Below, one piece after another: positions 1 to 7,865 of a stretch of DNA of 64,000 nucleotides (position 1 is its first letter; each line of letters opens with the position of its first letter). The notes below the pieces were generated by a model. It had not been told where the DNA came from, did no database searches, and worked only from the letters and a program-made list of their open reading frames with translations. Position numbers and translations under genes: made by a program. This DNA is from Planococcus shenhongbingii (lineage in GTDB: Bacteria; Bacillota; Bacilli; Bacillales_A; Planococcaceae). The stretch covers positions 3,596,001-3,660,000 of the forward strand of contig NZ_CP129235.1 of assembly GCF_030413635.1 (NCBI RefSeq), written 5' to 3'.

Positions 1-230
1 ACCAGTACTTGATCAATGGACGGGTCTTGTTAAAAGATCTGGAGGAGCGTTTCGGCTTAATCTTTGATGAAAGCGAAGACATCGACACCATCGGCGGCTG
101 GATTCATTACAGAAGCATGGGTGAAGTCCAACCCGGCGATACGCTCAGCAAAGACAACACCTTATGGACCGTCACCGAAATGGACCACCAGCAGATCAAA
201 CAAGTCATGTTCCATCAGGAACTCTCTTAA
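1..230 (+). CDS. CNNM/CorC-family membrane protein, C-terminal fragment
   Basis: This is the 3' end of a gene that starts before the window; the frame is open from base 3. The visible residues form the small C-terminal domain seen in HlyC/CorC-type proteins: a short hydrophobic-charged start, then an IDTIGGW segment and a GDTL turn. Full family members carry a DUF21 membrane part, two CBS domains and then this domain, and are linked to divalent cation (magnesium, cobalt) or sodium handling. The next gene on the same strand is a paralogue about 70 bases downstream, so the two probably form an operon. The substrate cannot be told from the fragment. Confidence 0.8.
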   Translation, partial: QYLINGRVLLKDLEERFGLIFDESEDIDTIGGWIHYRSMGEVQPGDTLSKDNTLWTVTEMDHQQIKQVMFHQELS

Positions 231-300
231 GTTTGGAAACAGCTTATAAATGGAAGGAATTAATAATTGGAGGTGAATCCCTCATTGCGAGGGAACCATA

Positions 301-1356
301 TTGGATGGACAAATAACAATCAACTTACTGCTCATCGTACTGATGATTCTCGCGACCGCGTTCTTCGTCGGTGCCGAGTTCGCCATCTTGAAGGTGCGCA
401 TGTCCAGGATCGACCAACTGATTTCAGAAGGCAATAAAAAAGCAGTACGTGCCAAAGAAGTGGCAAATAAACTGGATTACTATTTGTCAGCCTGCCAGAT
501 CGGAATCACCATAACGGCCCTGATACTCGGGGCATTAGGGGAACCGACAGTCGAGCGCCTGCTGCATCCGGCATTTGAGTACTTTGCGGTGCCGGAAGCC
601 TTGGCTACTGCCCTTTCTTACGCAATCGCTCTAGGAATCGTGACATTCTTGCACGTGGTCATCGGAGAACTGGCGCCGAAAACTTTAGCGATTCAGTTTG
701 CTGAACGGATGACATTGCTGCTGGCTCCTCCGCTTTACTGGTTCGGAAAAATCATGAATCCATTTATTTGGCTGATGAACGGGTCTGCCCGTTTGTTATT
801 AAAACTTTTCAAAGTCGAGCCATCAGGACATGAAGAAGCCCATTCGGAAGAAGAACTGAAGCTCATCATGGCGGAAAGCTATAAAAGCGGCGAAATCAAC
901 CAGACCGAATTGACGTATTTAAAGAACATTTTCGCGTTTGATGACCGCATTGTCAAAAACATCATGATTCCGCGCGATCAAATGGTGACGGTCGATCAAG
1001 GACTATCACGCACGGAATTTTTTGAAGCACTGGATGAACACGAATACACACGTTACCCGGTCACTGAAGGCGGCAACAAAGACCGCATTCTCGGCTTTAT
1101 CAATACGAAAGAGCTGCTGACCAGCATGGCTGCCGGAAGAACGGAGGAGCCGGAGTCATTCATCCACAAAATGACAAGTTTCCCGGAAACCACACCGATC
1201 CAAAAAGTCCTGACGAAAATGCAGCAAAGCCGGATTCATATGGCCGTTGTAACGGGCAAAGACAGCCGCACTGTCGGACTCGTGACGATGGAAGATATTT
1301 TAGAGGAAATCGTCGGTGAAATCAGCGATGAATCCATCAGCATTGACCCAGCTTAA
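301..1356 (+). CDS. DUF21/CBS-domain membrane protein (CNNM/CorC family)
   Basis: The product has 351 residues. Hydrophobic segments at about 5-30, 60-80, 100-125 and 135-160 make up a DUF21 transporter module. A pair of CBS domains follows (about residues 215-345), which in this family bind adenine nucleotides and control ion transport. The protein ends just after the second CBS domain (EDILEEIVGEI), so it lacks the CorC-type C-terminal domain seen at the end of the upstream paralogue. The start is TTG. A GAGGG site lies 7 bases before it, and a stronger GGAGGTGA lies further up at 270-277. A strong hairpin terminator follows the stop. Function in cation efflux or homeostasis is inferred from the family. 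Confidence 0.88.
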   Translation: MDGQITINLLLIVLMILATAFFVGAEFAILKVRMSRIDQLISEGNKKAVRAKEVANKLDYYLSACQIGITITALILGALGEPTVERLLHPAFEYFAVPEALATALSYAIALGIVTFLHVVIGELAPKTLAIQFAERMTLLLAPPLYWFGKIMNPFIWLMNGSARLLLKLFKVEPSGHEEAHSEEELKLIMAESYKSGEINQTELTYLKNIFAFDDRIVKNIMIPRDQMVTVDQGLSRTEFFEALDEHEYTRYPVTEGGNKDRILGFINTKELLTSMAAGRTEEPESFIHKMTSFPETTPIQKVLTKMQQSRIHMAVVTGKDSRTVGLVTMEDILEEIVGEISDESISIDPA

Positions 1357-1379
1357 AATTTAAATTCTAGACACGCAAA

Positions 1380-1416
1380 AGAAGAGGTTGCCGATTGGCA
1401 ATCTCTTCTTTTTTTG
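1380..1416 (+). terminator. Rho-independent terminator of the CBS-domain gene
   Basis: A 13-base-pair stem (1380-1392 with 1397-1409, one G-T pair, loop GATT) is followed by a run of seven T. It lies 24 bases after the stop codon of the upstream gene. Confidence 0.9.
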
Positions 1417-1417
1417 A

Positions 1418-1590
1418 TTTCCAGCACTAATGCCAGCGTTGTTCACCAATACGTTTACCGTTCCGAATGCATTTTCCGGCTGTTCCATAACCGTAGCCCG
1501 TCCGCTTCGCTGGTAACGTTCTGTTTGACGAACAGCGCATTGCCAACGATTGCCTAGAGGAGCTGCAGTCTTAAAAAAATCTTGCATAAT
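1418..1590 (-). pseudogene. Relic of a short-chain dehydrogenase/reductase
   Basis: Reading the minus strand, one frame gives ALFVKQNVTSEAD, which matches the third strand of SDR enzymes. After a frame change the sequence continues as ATVMEQPENAFGTVNVLVNN followed by AGISAG, which contains the SDR NNAG motif. The coding signal then stops at the upstream terminator. No glycine-rich cofactor motif and no catalytic Tyr-Lys remain. This is a frameshifted internal scrap of about 55 codons, not a working gene. It resembles glucose-dehydrogenase-like SDRs more than the intact SDR at 19316-20089. Confidence 0.75.
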
Positions 1591-1593
1591 GAT

Positions 1594-1619
1594 AAAAACC
1601 CGCCGATTTAGCCGGCGGG
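1594..1619 (-). terminator. Hairpin terminator reading leftward
   Basis: The stem CCCGCCG (1599-1605) pairs with CGGCGGG (1613-1619). On the minus strand it is followed by TTTTTATC. It would stop transcripts from the leftward flavin reductase gene about 320 bases upstream, or it may be left over from a lost gene. Confidence 0.7.
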
Positions 1620-1628
1620 CACTGGATA

Positions 1629-1737
1629 TGTGGACAGTTTCATCCGGAACCGGGGATAACTTTCCTGTTTCGTCAGTCTTTTAGGGTTTATCCACATGTG
1701 GATAAGCTGTATAGGAAGGGACTAGTCTTCGTCCACA
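1629..1737. promoter_or_regulatory. Cluster of DnaA-box-like sites with a perfect 18-base palindrome
   Basis: Bases 1688-1705 read TTATCCACATGTGGATAA, which is two perfect DnaA boxes (TTATCCACA) head to head. Three more 7-of-9 matches lie close by: 1629-1637 (TGTGGACAG), 1651-1659 (CGGGGATAA) and 1729-1737 (TCGTCCACA). The next 190 bases are very AT-rich. The same 18-mer recurs at 17617-17634. There is no dnaA, dnaN or rep gene in the window, so a DnaA titration or regulatory site is more likely than an origin. Binding is not shown by sequence alone. Confidence 0.6.
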
Positions 1738-1739
1738 GG

Positions 1740-1938
1740 TTACAGGCAAATTAAACGCTGCAAAATCCATTTTATGAACCCTTCAAATCGAAAATCATTT
1801 CTTTAAATTATAGAGATTTTCCTAAATTATTATAGAAGAGACGAGAAAAAATAATTCTTTAATGTATAGAATTTCTTCATATTATCACTGATGATTTCAT
1901 GTTGATCTGCTTGGATTGAACATACGTATTTTATCCCT
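1740..1938. other. AT-rich non-coding stretch
   Basis: This is an AT-rich interval with no plausible gene. It lies between the DnaA-box cluster and the flavin reductase gene. I see no clear hairpin with a T run in it. Confidence 0.5.
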
Positions 1939-2412
1939 CTACTTAATGGCTTCTAATTGATGCAACCGGCGATACTGTCCTGCAAAAAACAGCAGCGGGC
2001 TCTTGTCTTCAAGCTTCAAATCCAGCACTTTCCCGATGAACAAGGTATGGTCCCCTTCCACGTGGGTGGAGACGACTTCACAGGCGATTTGCGCCACGGC
2101 GCCCTCTAACACCGGGAGGCCCTGCAAGGTATCAAACAGAACCGGATCCTCTCCGGGACGGCCGGAGAAATGACGGGAATACTGTTCCTGATCTTCGCTT
2201 AAAATGTTCACCGCGAACTTTTTTGAAGCGCTTACTTTTTCCAGAAACTTTGCCTTATGCCCGATTGAAATGACGACGAGCTTCGGATCTAGCGACACGG
2301 ACATGAACCCGTTGGCGGTCATCCCGTGAGGGACACCTTCATTTTCCGTTGTCAACACCGTGACACCTGTCGCAAATTTCCCCATTGCATCTCTAAACAA
2401 CCGATCATCCAT
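1939..2412 (-). CDS. Flavin reductase family protein (reductase partner of a two-component monooxygenase)
   Basis: The product has 157 residues. The fold signature is the FMN-binding split barrel of HpaC-like reductases: FRDAMGKFATGVTVLTT near the N-terminus, GMTANGFMSVSLDPKLV, and VNILSEDQ. These enzymes use NAD(P)H to reduce free FMN or FAD, which diffuses to an oxygenase partner. The partner here is probably the flavin monooxygenase at 5457-6623. An earlier ATG exists at 2430. I chose the ATG at 2412 because GGAGG lies 7 bases before it, inside the longer reading. The gene lies downstream of the regulator but is separated from it by a strong terminator, so it is likely transcribed alone. 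Confidence 0.88.
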   Translation of the reverse strand: MDDRLFRDAMGKFATGVTVLTTENEGVPHGMTANGFMSVSLDPKLVVISIGHKAKFLEKVSASKKFAVNILSEDQEQYSRHFSGRPGEDPVLFDTLQGLPVLEGAVAQIACEVVSTHVEGDHTLFIGKVLDLKLEDKSPLLFFAGQYRRLHQLEAIK

Positions 2413-2565
2413 CCTAATTCCTCCATTCATTTTTCGAATAACTTCATCTTAAATTATCATTCCCCTAATATCACTGTATTTTTTTATTGAAAATCGCAGA
2501 AGTTTTAGTTGTTTAATTCAAAACCCTGTAGCCCAACTGCATCCATACATTCCTCTATAGTTATA

Positions 2566-2605
2566 AAACAAAGCTTGCCCAATATACCTTGGGCAAGCTT
2601 TGTTT
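2566..2605 (-). terminator. Perfect 17-bp hairpin terminator
   Basis: Bases 2566-2582 pair perfectly with 2589-2605 around a 6-base loop, and both outer ends are A/T tracts. It lies 40 bases after the stop of the V4R-PucR regulator and separates it from the flavin reductase gene. Confidence 0.88.
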
Positions 2606-2643
2606 CATAACGCATTAAATTTGCCGCATCGACTGGTAATACT

Positions 2644-4407
2644 TTAATCAAAAGAAATTTCTTTGGACAATAACAATGTTTCGATGATAATTAATAAAAA
2701 TGCAAAAGTTGTTGCATCTTTTAACTTTTTCCCTATGATAGCTTCAATTTTTTGCAGACGGTATTTAGTTCCGCCTATTGAAAGCGATAAATCCATCATC
2801 GTCTTCTCTAACTTCTGATTGTTTTTCAAATAAATATAAAGAGTGTAAAGCAATGTCCTGCTTTTTTCATCAGGATCCAGTAAACTTTTTAATTCTTGTT
2901 TAGCTACTTGACGCAAAGTTTCCGGCTTCAAGTTTTCCAGTAAGGAACTATATATCCCTAACTCGCTGTAATAAATAAATTTGTCTTTCGTTGGAAAATT
3001 CATTGCTTTCTCCGCTTCTGCTAAACTAACCTTGAAATCATGCAACTCGATAAATTTATTGCTGATGCCCACTTTGCAGTTGAAACTTTGCAGAGCATTA
3101 TTTAATAAGCTTTTTACGTTATCCATATACTTTTGCTGTGGTTCCAAATTATATAAAAACAACACAATATAACGATCTTTTTTACTAAGCATGCCTGTTA
3201 ATTGATATTTTTTCAGTTCTCTGGATAGGTTTAAAATAATTTGATAGGCGTCTATTGGTACATTACTATTTTCTTTAATATCAATGGCTAATGTGCAAAA
3301 CGCAGGCGAAATTTTAGGCTCTATATAATTTGCATGCAAATACATTTCTCCATTGTCTTTAAAGTGGTTATAAATCATCCTTTCTAAAAAGTTGATCTTA
3401 AAGCGTTCTGTTGTTTCAAAACTAATTTTTTCATACAAGAAACAAACACTGCTTGCAACCGCTAAACGCTCCAGATAAACGAGATCATTTTGCGTCAATT
3501 CGTTATCTTTGGGATAAACAAAGCAGCAATACGCAAACGTTTCTTGGTCTACATAGATCGGTGCCATATGTAATTTATAACTCTTCTGTAAGTGCACTTT
3601 TGTATGTTTGTTCGATTTTATAACTTTTGCCCATTCAATAGTACTAATGTTTTCATGGCCTATGTTTTCTATTACTTCTCCATTTAAATTAACGATAAAG
3701 ATGGGGATTTTCAATATCGTATAAGCCGTTTCAAGTAATTTGGACAGATCGTTTTTTTGAGCAATTGTATCCGTTATCTTACTATGGAAGTTATTCACTT
3801 CGTTAAGCTGCATTGTTTTTTTAAGCAGCTTGTCATACGTCATTTCAAGCTCCTCAATAAATTTATCATCCTCATAGATATCTAATACTTCACCATTACT
3901 TTCCCAGTATTTACGTGTATTTACGTTATAGGTGCAATGTTCATCTCCTTTCGATCGGCATGTCAGCTCTTTCACAAAAATATCTTCCTCCAAAACGACT
4001 GTTAATACGCCGCTTATAAAACCGCTGATAATGTAACATGAGCACTCATTTACTTTCCCAAAATCTTGTAAATGGCTTTCAACTTCGAAAGAGCCGTGCC
4101 ACATGCCGGAAAAATTTTTAAAGATCATGTCTTCTTCTGGCTTTTGAACTACACCATACTTCGTAAGCTGCGAGATATGCCCCGTATCGATATGTAAGAG
4201 TTCCGCTAACTGTAAAGCTTCTATTCTATTTTTACCCGTTTCCAGAAGCGCTTTTCCTGTCTCCAGCCCCAGATCTTTTCCGAATCGCAGCAAAAACTTC
4301 CCTGCCTTTTTCTGTCCCAAATTTTCAAATAAGGTTTTGCGAAGCAGATTGATCAGGCTGGTTGTAATGATTAAACCCGATTGTTTTTCCATTTTTAACT
4401 TGTCCAT
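2644..4407 (-). CDS. XylR_N/V4R aromatic sensor fused to a PucR-type helix-turn-helix regulator
   Basis: The product has 587 residues. The first 170 resemble the sensor part of XylR/DmpR regulators: an XylR_N-like start and a V4R domain with the metal-site pattern C150-RSKGDEH-C158, here preceded by ECSC at 121-124. These domains bind phenols and similar aromatics. A middle region of about 330 residues resembles a GAF/PucR GGDEF-like linker. The C-terminal ~60 residues (about 511-565) form a PucR-type HTH (YLKNNQKLEKTMMDLSLSIG, then KYRLQKIE). There is no AAA+ sigma-54 domain, so it would work with ordinary RNA polymerase. It is divergent from the ring-cleavage genes, which it probably controls. 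GGGG lies 7 bases before the ATG. Confidence 0.82.
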   Translation of the reverse strand: MDKLKMEKQSGLIITTSLINLLRKTLFENLGQKKAGKFLLRFGKDLGLETGKALLETGKNRIEALQLAELLHIDTGHISQLTKYGVVQKPEEDMIFKNFSGMWHGSFEVESHLQDFGKVNECSCYIISGFISGVLTVVLEEDIFVKELTCRSKGDEHCTYNVNTRKYWESNGEVLDIYEDDKFIEELEMTYDKLLKKTMQLNEVNNFHSKITDTIAQKNDLSKLLETAYTILKIPIFIVNLNGEVIENIGHENISTIEWAKVIKSNKHTKVHLQKSYKLHMAPIYVDQETFAYCCFVYPKDNELTQNDLVYLERLAVASSVCFLYEKISFETTERFKINFLERMIYNHFKDNGEMYLHANYIEPKISPAFCTLAIDIKENSNVPIDAYQIILNLSRELKKYQLTGMLSKKDRYIVLFLYNLEPQQKYMDNVKSLLNNALQSFNCKVGISNKFIELHDFKVSLAEAEKAMNFPTKDKFIYYSELGIYSSLLENLKPETLRQVAKQELKSLLDPDEKSRTLLYTLYIYLKNNQKLEKTMMDLSLSIGGTKYRLQKIEAIIGKKLKDATTFAFLLIIIETLLLSKEISFD

Positions 4408-4569
4408 TCTATTTCCCCTTCCTCCCTTGGATTAAATTCTTTTATATTTATCGGAATATTATGAACCTTTTTTCTGTATTATACGCTATTTTAAGTAAAA
4501 AACGATATATGATTCATAGCTTTAGTTATATATATTGAAAGCGTATTCAAATTTGAAAGGGGTAATGAG

Positions 4570-5433
4570 ATGAGCAACTATCAAGTAAAAGAATTGATTA
4601 CAGAAGGATTTAAGACTGTTTACTGCCATGGCGGTGAAACAAACGCTGAAACATTAATTTTTTTGCATGGATCTGGCCCTGGCGCAAACGCTTTATCAAA
4701 TTGGAAAAAAGCATTGAATGTTTTAAGCAGCAAATACCAGGTAATTGCACTGGATTTAGTGGGGTTTGGAAGCACCGAGCTGCCGGCTGATTTGAATATG
4801 ACGTTTTGGGAATGGACCACATTGCGTGTAAAACAAATTCTGGCAATCATGGATTACCACAATATCGACAAAGCGCATCTTGTCGGCAATTCAATGGGTG
4901 GAGTCATTTCGTTAAATGCCGTCATGCATTCCCCCCAGCGCTTCGATAAAATGATTTTAATGGGAAGCGGCGGCGGTAAAACCAGCGGTCCGACAGCTGA
5001 AATTGTCCGTATGACGGGCTTCTTCAATGATCCGACCATAGAATCTTTCGGAAACTTAATTCGTTGGTTTATGTATGACGAGACGGTATTGGAAGACGAC
5101 ATTAACGACATTATCCGTACACGGTATGAAAATATTATGCGGCCGGAAGTCCGTGAATTATATCCGAAGTTATTTCCGAAGAATCCAGCAGAGATGCTGA
5201 TCCCGCCAAGTGCGCTCCGCCGCATGACAAACCAAACATTATTAATCCATGGATATGAAGATCAGTTTGTTCCGAGAGAAGGAAGCTTGAGTTTACTCGA
5301 GCATATTCCAAATGCAGAACTTATTTTACTGAAACAATGCGGACACTGGGTACAAATTGAAAAATCTGACCGTTTCATCCAACTGGTCGATCAATTTATC
5401 GATCAGCGCAATCACCAATTAGCACTCATTTAA
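4570..5433 (+). CDS. Alpha/beta hydrolase of the meta-cleavage product hydrolase type
   Basis: The product has 287 residues. It carries HGSGPGA (33-39), the oxyanion-hole motif typical of C-C bond hydrolases such as MhpC, BphD and HsaD. The nucleophile is S108 in GNSMGG, with D231 (GYEDQFVP) and H259 (CGHW) completing the triad. These enzymes split the ring-opened dienoate made by extradiol dioxygenases. It is the first gene of a three-gene operon, with the stop overlapping a possible ATG of the next frame. GAAAGGGG lies before the ATG. The exact substrate (monocyclic, biphenyl-like or steroid-like) is unknown. Confidence 0.9.
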   Translation: MSNYQVKELITEGFKTVYCHGGETNAETLIFLHGSGPGANALSNWKKALNVLSSKYQVIALDLVGFGSTELPADLNMTFWEWTTLRVKQILAIMDYHNIDKAHLVGNSMGGVISLNAVMHSPQRFDKMILMGSGGGKTSGPTAEIVRMTGFFNDPTIESFGNLIRWFMYDETVLEDDINDIIRTRYENIMRPEVRELYPKLFPKNPAEMLIPPSALRRMTNQTLLIHGYEDQFVPREGSLSLLEHIPNAELILLKQCGHWVQIEKSDRFIQLVDQFIDQRNHQLALI

Positions 5434-5456
5434 TGCCAATTGACAGGAGGAATAGT

Positions 5457-6623
5457 ATGCAAACACAAATAGCCAATAAAGAAATATATAGCCAGCTGAT
5501 AAAAAGTGCGGAACATATCGGCCAGCTGGCTGAACAGGAAGTATTGATCGCAGAGCAAAATTGCACAATTTCCAAGAATGTTGTCAATGCAATTGTAGAT
5601 GCCGGGATCAACAGATTGATCATTCCTAAAGAATATGGTTATCCGCAAATTGATTTTCCGACTTTCTCCGATTTAATTAAAAAAATTGGCTACTACAACT
5701 TGTCAGCCGCTTGGGTAACGTATTTCTACGCTTTGCACAATGCCTGGGTCGCTTTGCTTCCAAAGCACCGGATGGATGAAATCTACGCGCATGGCGGTTT
5801 ATTGACCGATATTTTTGCACCGGTCGGCCGGCTGGAGGAAACGGAAGGCGGCGTCATTTTAAATGGCAAATGGAATTTTGTAAGCGGTATCAAATATTCT
5901 GACTGGGTAGCGGTAGGCGCACTGCGCTTCACTCCTGACAGCGATATGCCCTTGCATTTCCTCCTTGCTTTAAAAGTAGAGGATGTTGAAATCGTAGAGG
6001 ACTGGGACTCTTTAGGGCTGCGCGGCTCAGGCAGCCATACCATCATCGTAAAAGATTTATTCGTCCCTTCCGACATGCTGATTGATTTAAGCGAAGTTAC
6101 TGTAAATCGCAGGCCTAAAAATTTGGAAATCAGCGAAGACTATTTGTATTTCAACAAGCCATACTTCCCTGCCTTCTTCATCGGGTTTCCTTCCATGGCT
6201 GTCGGCGCTGCAGAACGCATAGTGGATGAATTTGTCCAGCGTGCTAAAAATCGTATACGCTTTGATGGCACAAATGAAGGACAATCGCCAAGCAGCCAGC
6301 GTGTTGCAGGCGAATTAAAGATGAAGCTAAAAGCTGTCCAATCATTGCTTCGTGATTATGTGGAAATGCTAGCAGAAGATGCCGGCCAGCATGACAATGC
6401 CGAATATAACATGATTCGTGTCCATATTATCAAAGAATGCGTCGAAATCGCAGTCCGGGCAACCTCTTCAATCGGAGCAAGCGGTTTAAAACGGGGCTCC
6501 GTTTTGGAAGTAATGACACGCGACTTGATCACCATCAGCACGCATATAACTTCATTATACGAAGATGGCATTTCAAATTTCGGTAAATTTATGTTTGACG
6601 TACCAAACAATTCAAGAGGCTAA
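5457..6623 (+). CDS. Flavin-dependent monooxygenase of acyl-CoA dehydrogenase fold (HsaA/HpaH-like)
   Basis: The product has 388 residues in the acyl-CoA dehydrogenase fold. LGLRGSGSHTIIVKDLFVP in the middle domain is characteristic of group D flavin monooxygenases, which hydroxylate phenols next to an existing hydroxyl. It has no CoA-dehydrogenase catalytic glutamate pattern that I can recognise. It needs reduced flavin, which the reductase at 1939-2412 could supply. An in-frame ATG at 5433 overlaps the previous stop. I prefer the ATG at 5457 because AGGAGG sits 6 bases before it. It lies between the C-C hydrolase and the ring-cleavage dioxygenase. Confidence 0.85.
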   Translation: MQTQIANKEIYSQLIKSAEHIGQLAEQEVLIAEQNCTISKNVVNAIVDAGINRLIIPKEYGYPQIDFPTFSDLIKKIGYYNLSAAWVTYFYALHNAWVALLPKHRMDEIYAHGGLLTDIFAPVGRLEETEGGVILNGKWNFVSGIKYSDWVAVGALRFTPDSDMPLHFLLALKVEDVEIVEDWDSLGLRGSGSHTIIVKDLFVPSDMLIDLSEVTVNRRPKNLEISEDYLYFNKPYFPAFFIGFPSMAVGAAERIVDEFVQRAKNRIRFDGTNEGQSPSSQRVAGELKMKLKAVQSLLRDYVEMLAEDAGQHDNAEYNMIRVHIIKECVEIAVRATSSIGASGLKRGSVLEVMTRDLITISTHITSLYEDGISNFGKFMFDVPNNSRG

Positions 6624-6635
6624 GGGGGAAATTCA

Positions 6636-7634
6636 ATGAATAAAAAATTCGATGCTTTACCGGAAATCGCAAAGTTAGGACATGTTGCTTTGGTTTCAAA
6701 CGATCTTGAAAAGTCTTTATGGTTTTTCGAAGAAGTCGTGGGTTTAGAAAAAACAACAGAAGTTGATGGGGTCCATTACCTGCGGGCATGGGGAGATTTT
6801 GAACATCATACGCTCTCCATTAAAGCAGGTCCTGAACCTTCAGTAGATCATATTGCCTGGAAAGCAAAGCGCCCGGAAGATGTAAATAATTTCGCGGTTT
6901 TGCTGCGTGATGCCGGTGTAGATGTTACAGAAGTAGTTGCAGGGACCGAAACTGGACAAGGAGATGCGATTCGTTTCCAATTGCCATCCGGCCATCACTT
7001 TGAAATTTATTATCAAATGGAAAAACCTAAAGTTACCGATCCGAAACTGAAGTCTGTGCTGAAAAATCAGCCGTATAAAGCTTGGCGCAAAGGGGTATCA
7101 CCTCGCCGCTTTGACCATGTGAATATTGCAACAAATGCTAAAGCTTCTGATATTGTGGATTTTTTAGCTGAAAACTTAGGCTTTAAAATTCGCGAATATA
7201 TAAAATCTCCGGATGATCAAGTTGTAGCCGCATGGATGAGTGTGACAGCTTTAGTCCATGATATCGCCGTCATGTCTAACCCGGTCTTCGATACATCTCA
7301 TGAACTGCATCATATTTCTTATTGGTCAGATAATGCGCAGGACATTTTACGCGCCGCCGATATTTTGCGTGAAAACGGCGTTCACTTCGTTGGCCCTGGC
7401 AAACATGGCATTTCGCAAGCCATGTATGTGTATACTACCGATCCAGGCAGCGGCGTGCGGTTGGAACTATTCTCCAATAGCTATTTAATTTTAGATCCTG
7501 ACTGGGAACCTGTGGAATGGAGCTTGGAAGAAATGCAAGTCGGCTTCACTTATTGGGGTGAACAAGCCGCAGCTGGCGAAGACGCAAATACCACCATCAA
7601 TGCCGGCAGTCCAATTGAACAAGCTATTAAATAA
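6636..7634 (+). CDS. Extradiol ring-cleavage dioxygenase (catechol 2,3-dioxygenase type, VOC fold)
   Basis: The product has 332 residues with two VOC halves. The C-terminal half carries the expected Fe(II) ligands: H161 (RFDHVNI), H225 or H226 (ELHHISYW) and E277 (RLELFS). The N-terminal half has lost this set, as is usual in type I extradiol enzymes. It opens the catechol ring next to the hydroxyls using O2. It lies 12 bases after the monooxygenase gene with AGGGGG before the ATG, and a terminator follows. Together the three genes give hydroxylation, ring opening and C-C cleavage. The later steps (hydratase, aldolase, aldehyde dehydrogenase) are not in the window. Confidence 0.9.
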   Translation: MNKKFDALPEIAKLGHVALVSNDLEKSLWFFEEVVGLEKTTEVDGVHYLRAWGDFEHHTLSIKAGPEPSVDHIAWKAKRPEDVNNFAVLLRDAGVDVTEVVAGTETGQGDAIRFQLPSGHHFEIYYQMEKPKVTDPKLKSVLKNQPYKAWRKGVSPRRFDHVNIATNAKASDIVDFLAENLGFKIREYIKSPDDQVVAAWMSVTALVHDIAVMSNPVFDTSHELHHISYWSDNAQDILRAADILRENGVHFVGPGKHGISQAMYVYTTDPGSGVRLELFSNSYLILDPDWEPVEWSLEEMQVGFTYWGEQAAAGEDANTTINAGSPIEQAIK

Positions 7635-7645
7635 TTCTAAGGATA

Positions 7646-7687
7646 TTTTAGCGGTGGCCGTCCTGCAAATGGACGACCCCGCTAAAA
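7646..7687 (+). terminator. Terminator of the ring-cleavage operon
   Basis: TTTTAGCGG at 7646-7654 pairs with CCGCTAAAA at 7679-7687. An inner GTCC/GGAC helix extends the hairpin. It starts 12 bases after the dioxygenase stop. Confidence 0.8.
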
Positions 7688-7821
7688 TTCTGTTCTTATA
7701 TAAGTTGAACTACTAATTTACAGCAGCAGATATTCTGCCAATCAGCTCCGCTTACTGCAGGCAAGGCCAAGTCTTTGTGACGAAGAAACAGCGCCCTCCA
7801 AGGCATACAGTTGCGGCAGAC

Positions 7822-7865
7822 AAAAATACTCTGATGACTGGATTCAAGTCATTAGGGTATTTTTT
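7822..7865. terminator. Second terminator-like hairpin
   Basis: Bases 7822-7839 pair with 7847-7864 over 18 positions (two wobble pairs, 7-base loop). The arms begin with five A and end with five T, so it could stop transcription in either direction. No gene lies directly before it, so it may belong to a lost gene. Confidence 0.6.

Noticed and set aside
1629..1938. Chromosomal origin oriC
   Set aside because: DnaA boxes and AT-rich DNA are present, but dnaA, dnaN, rpmH and parB are all absent, and box number is low for a Firmicute oriC.
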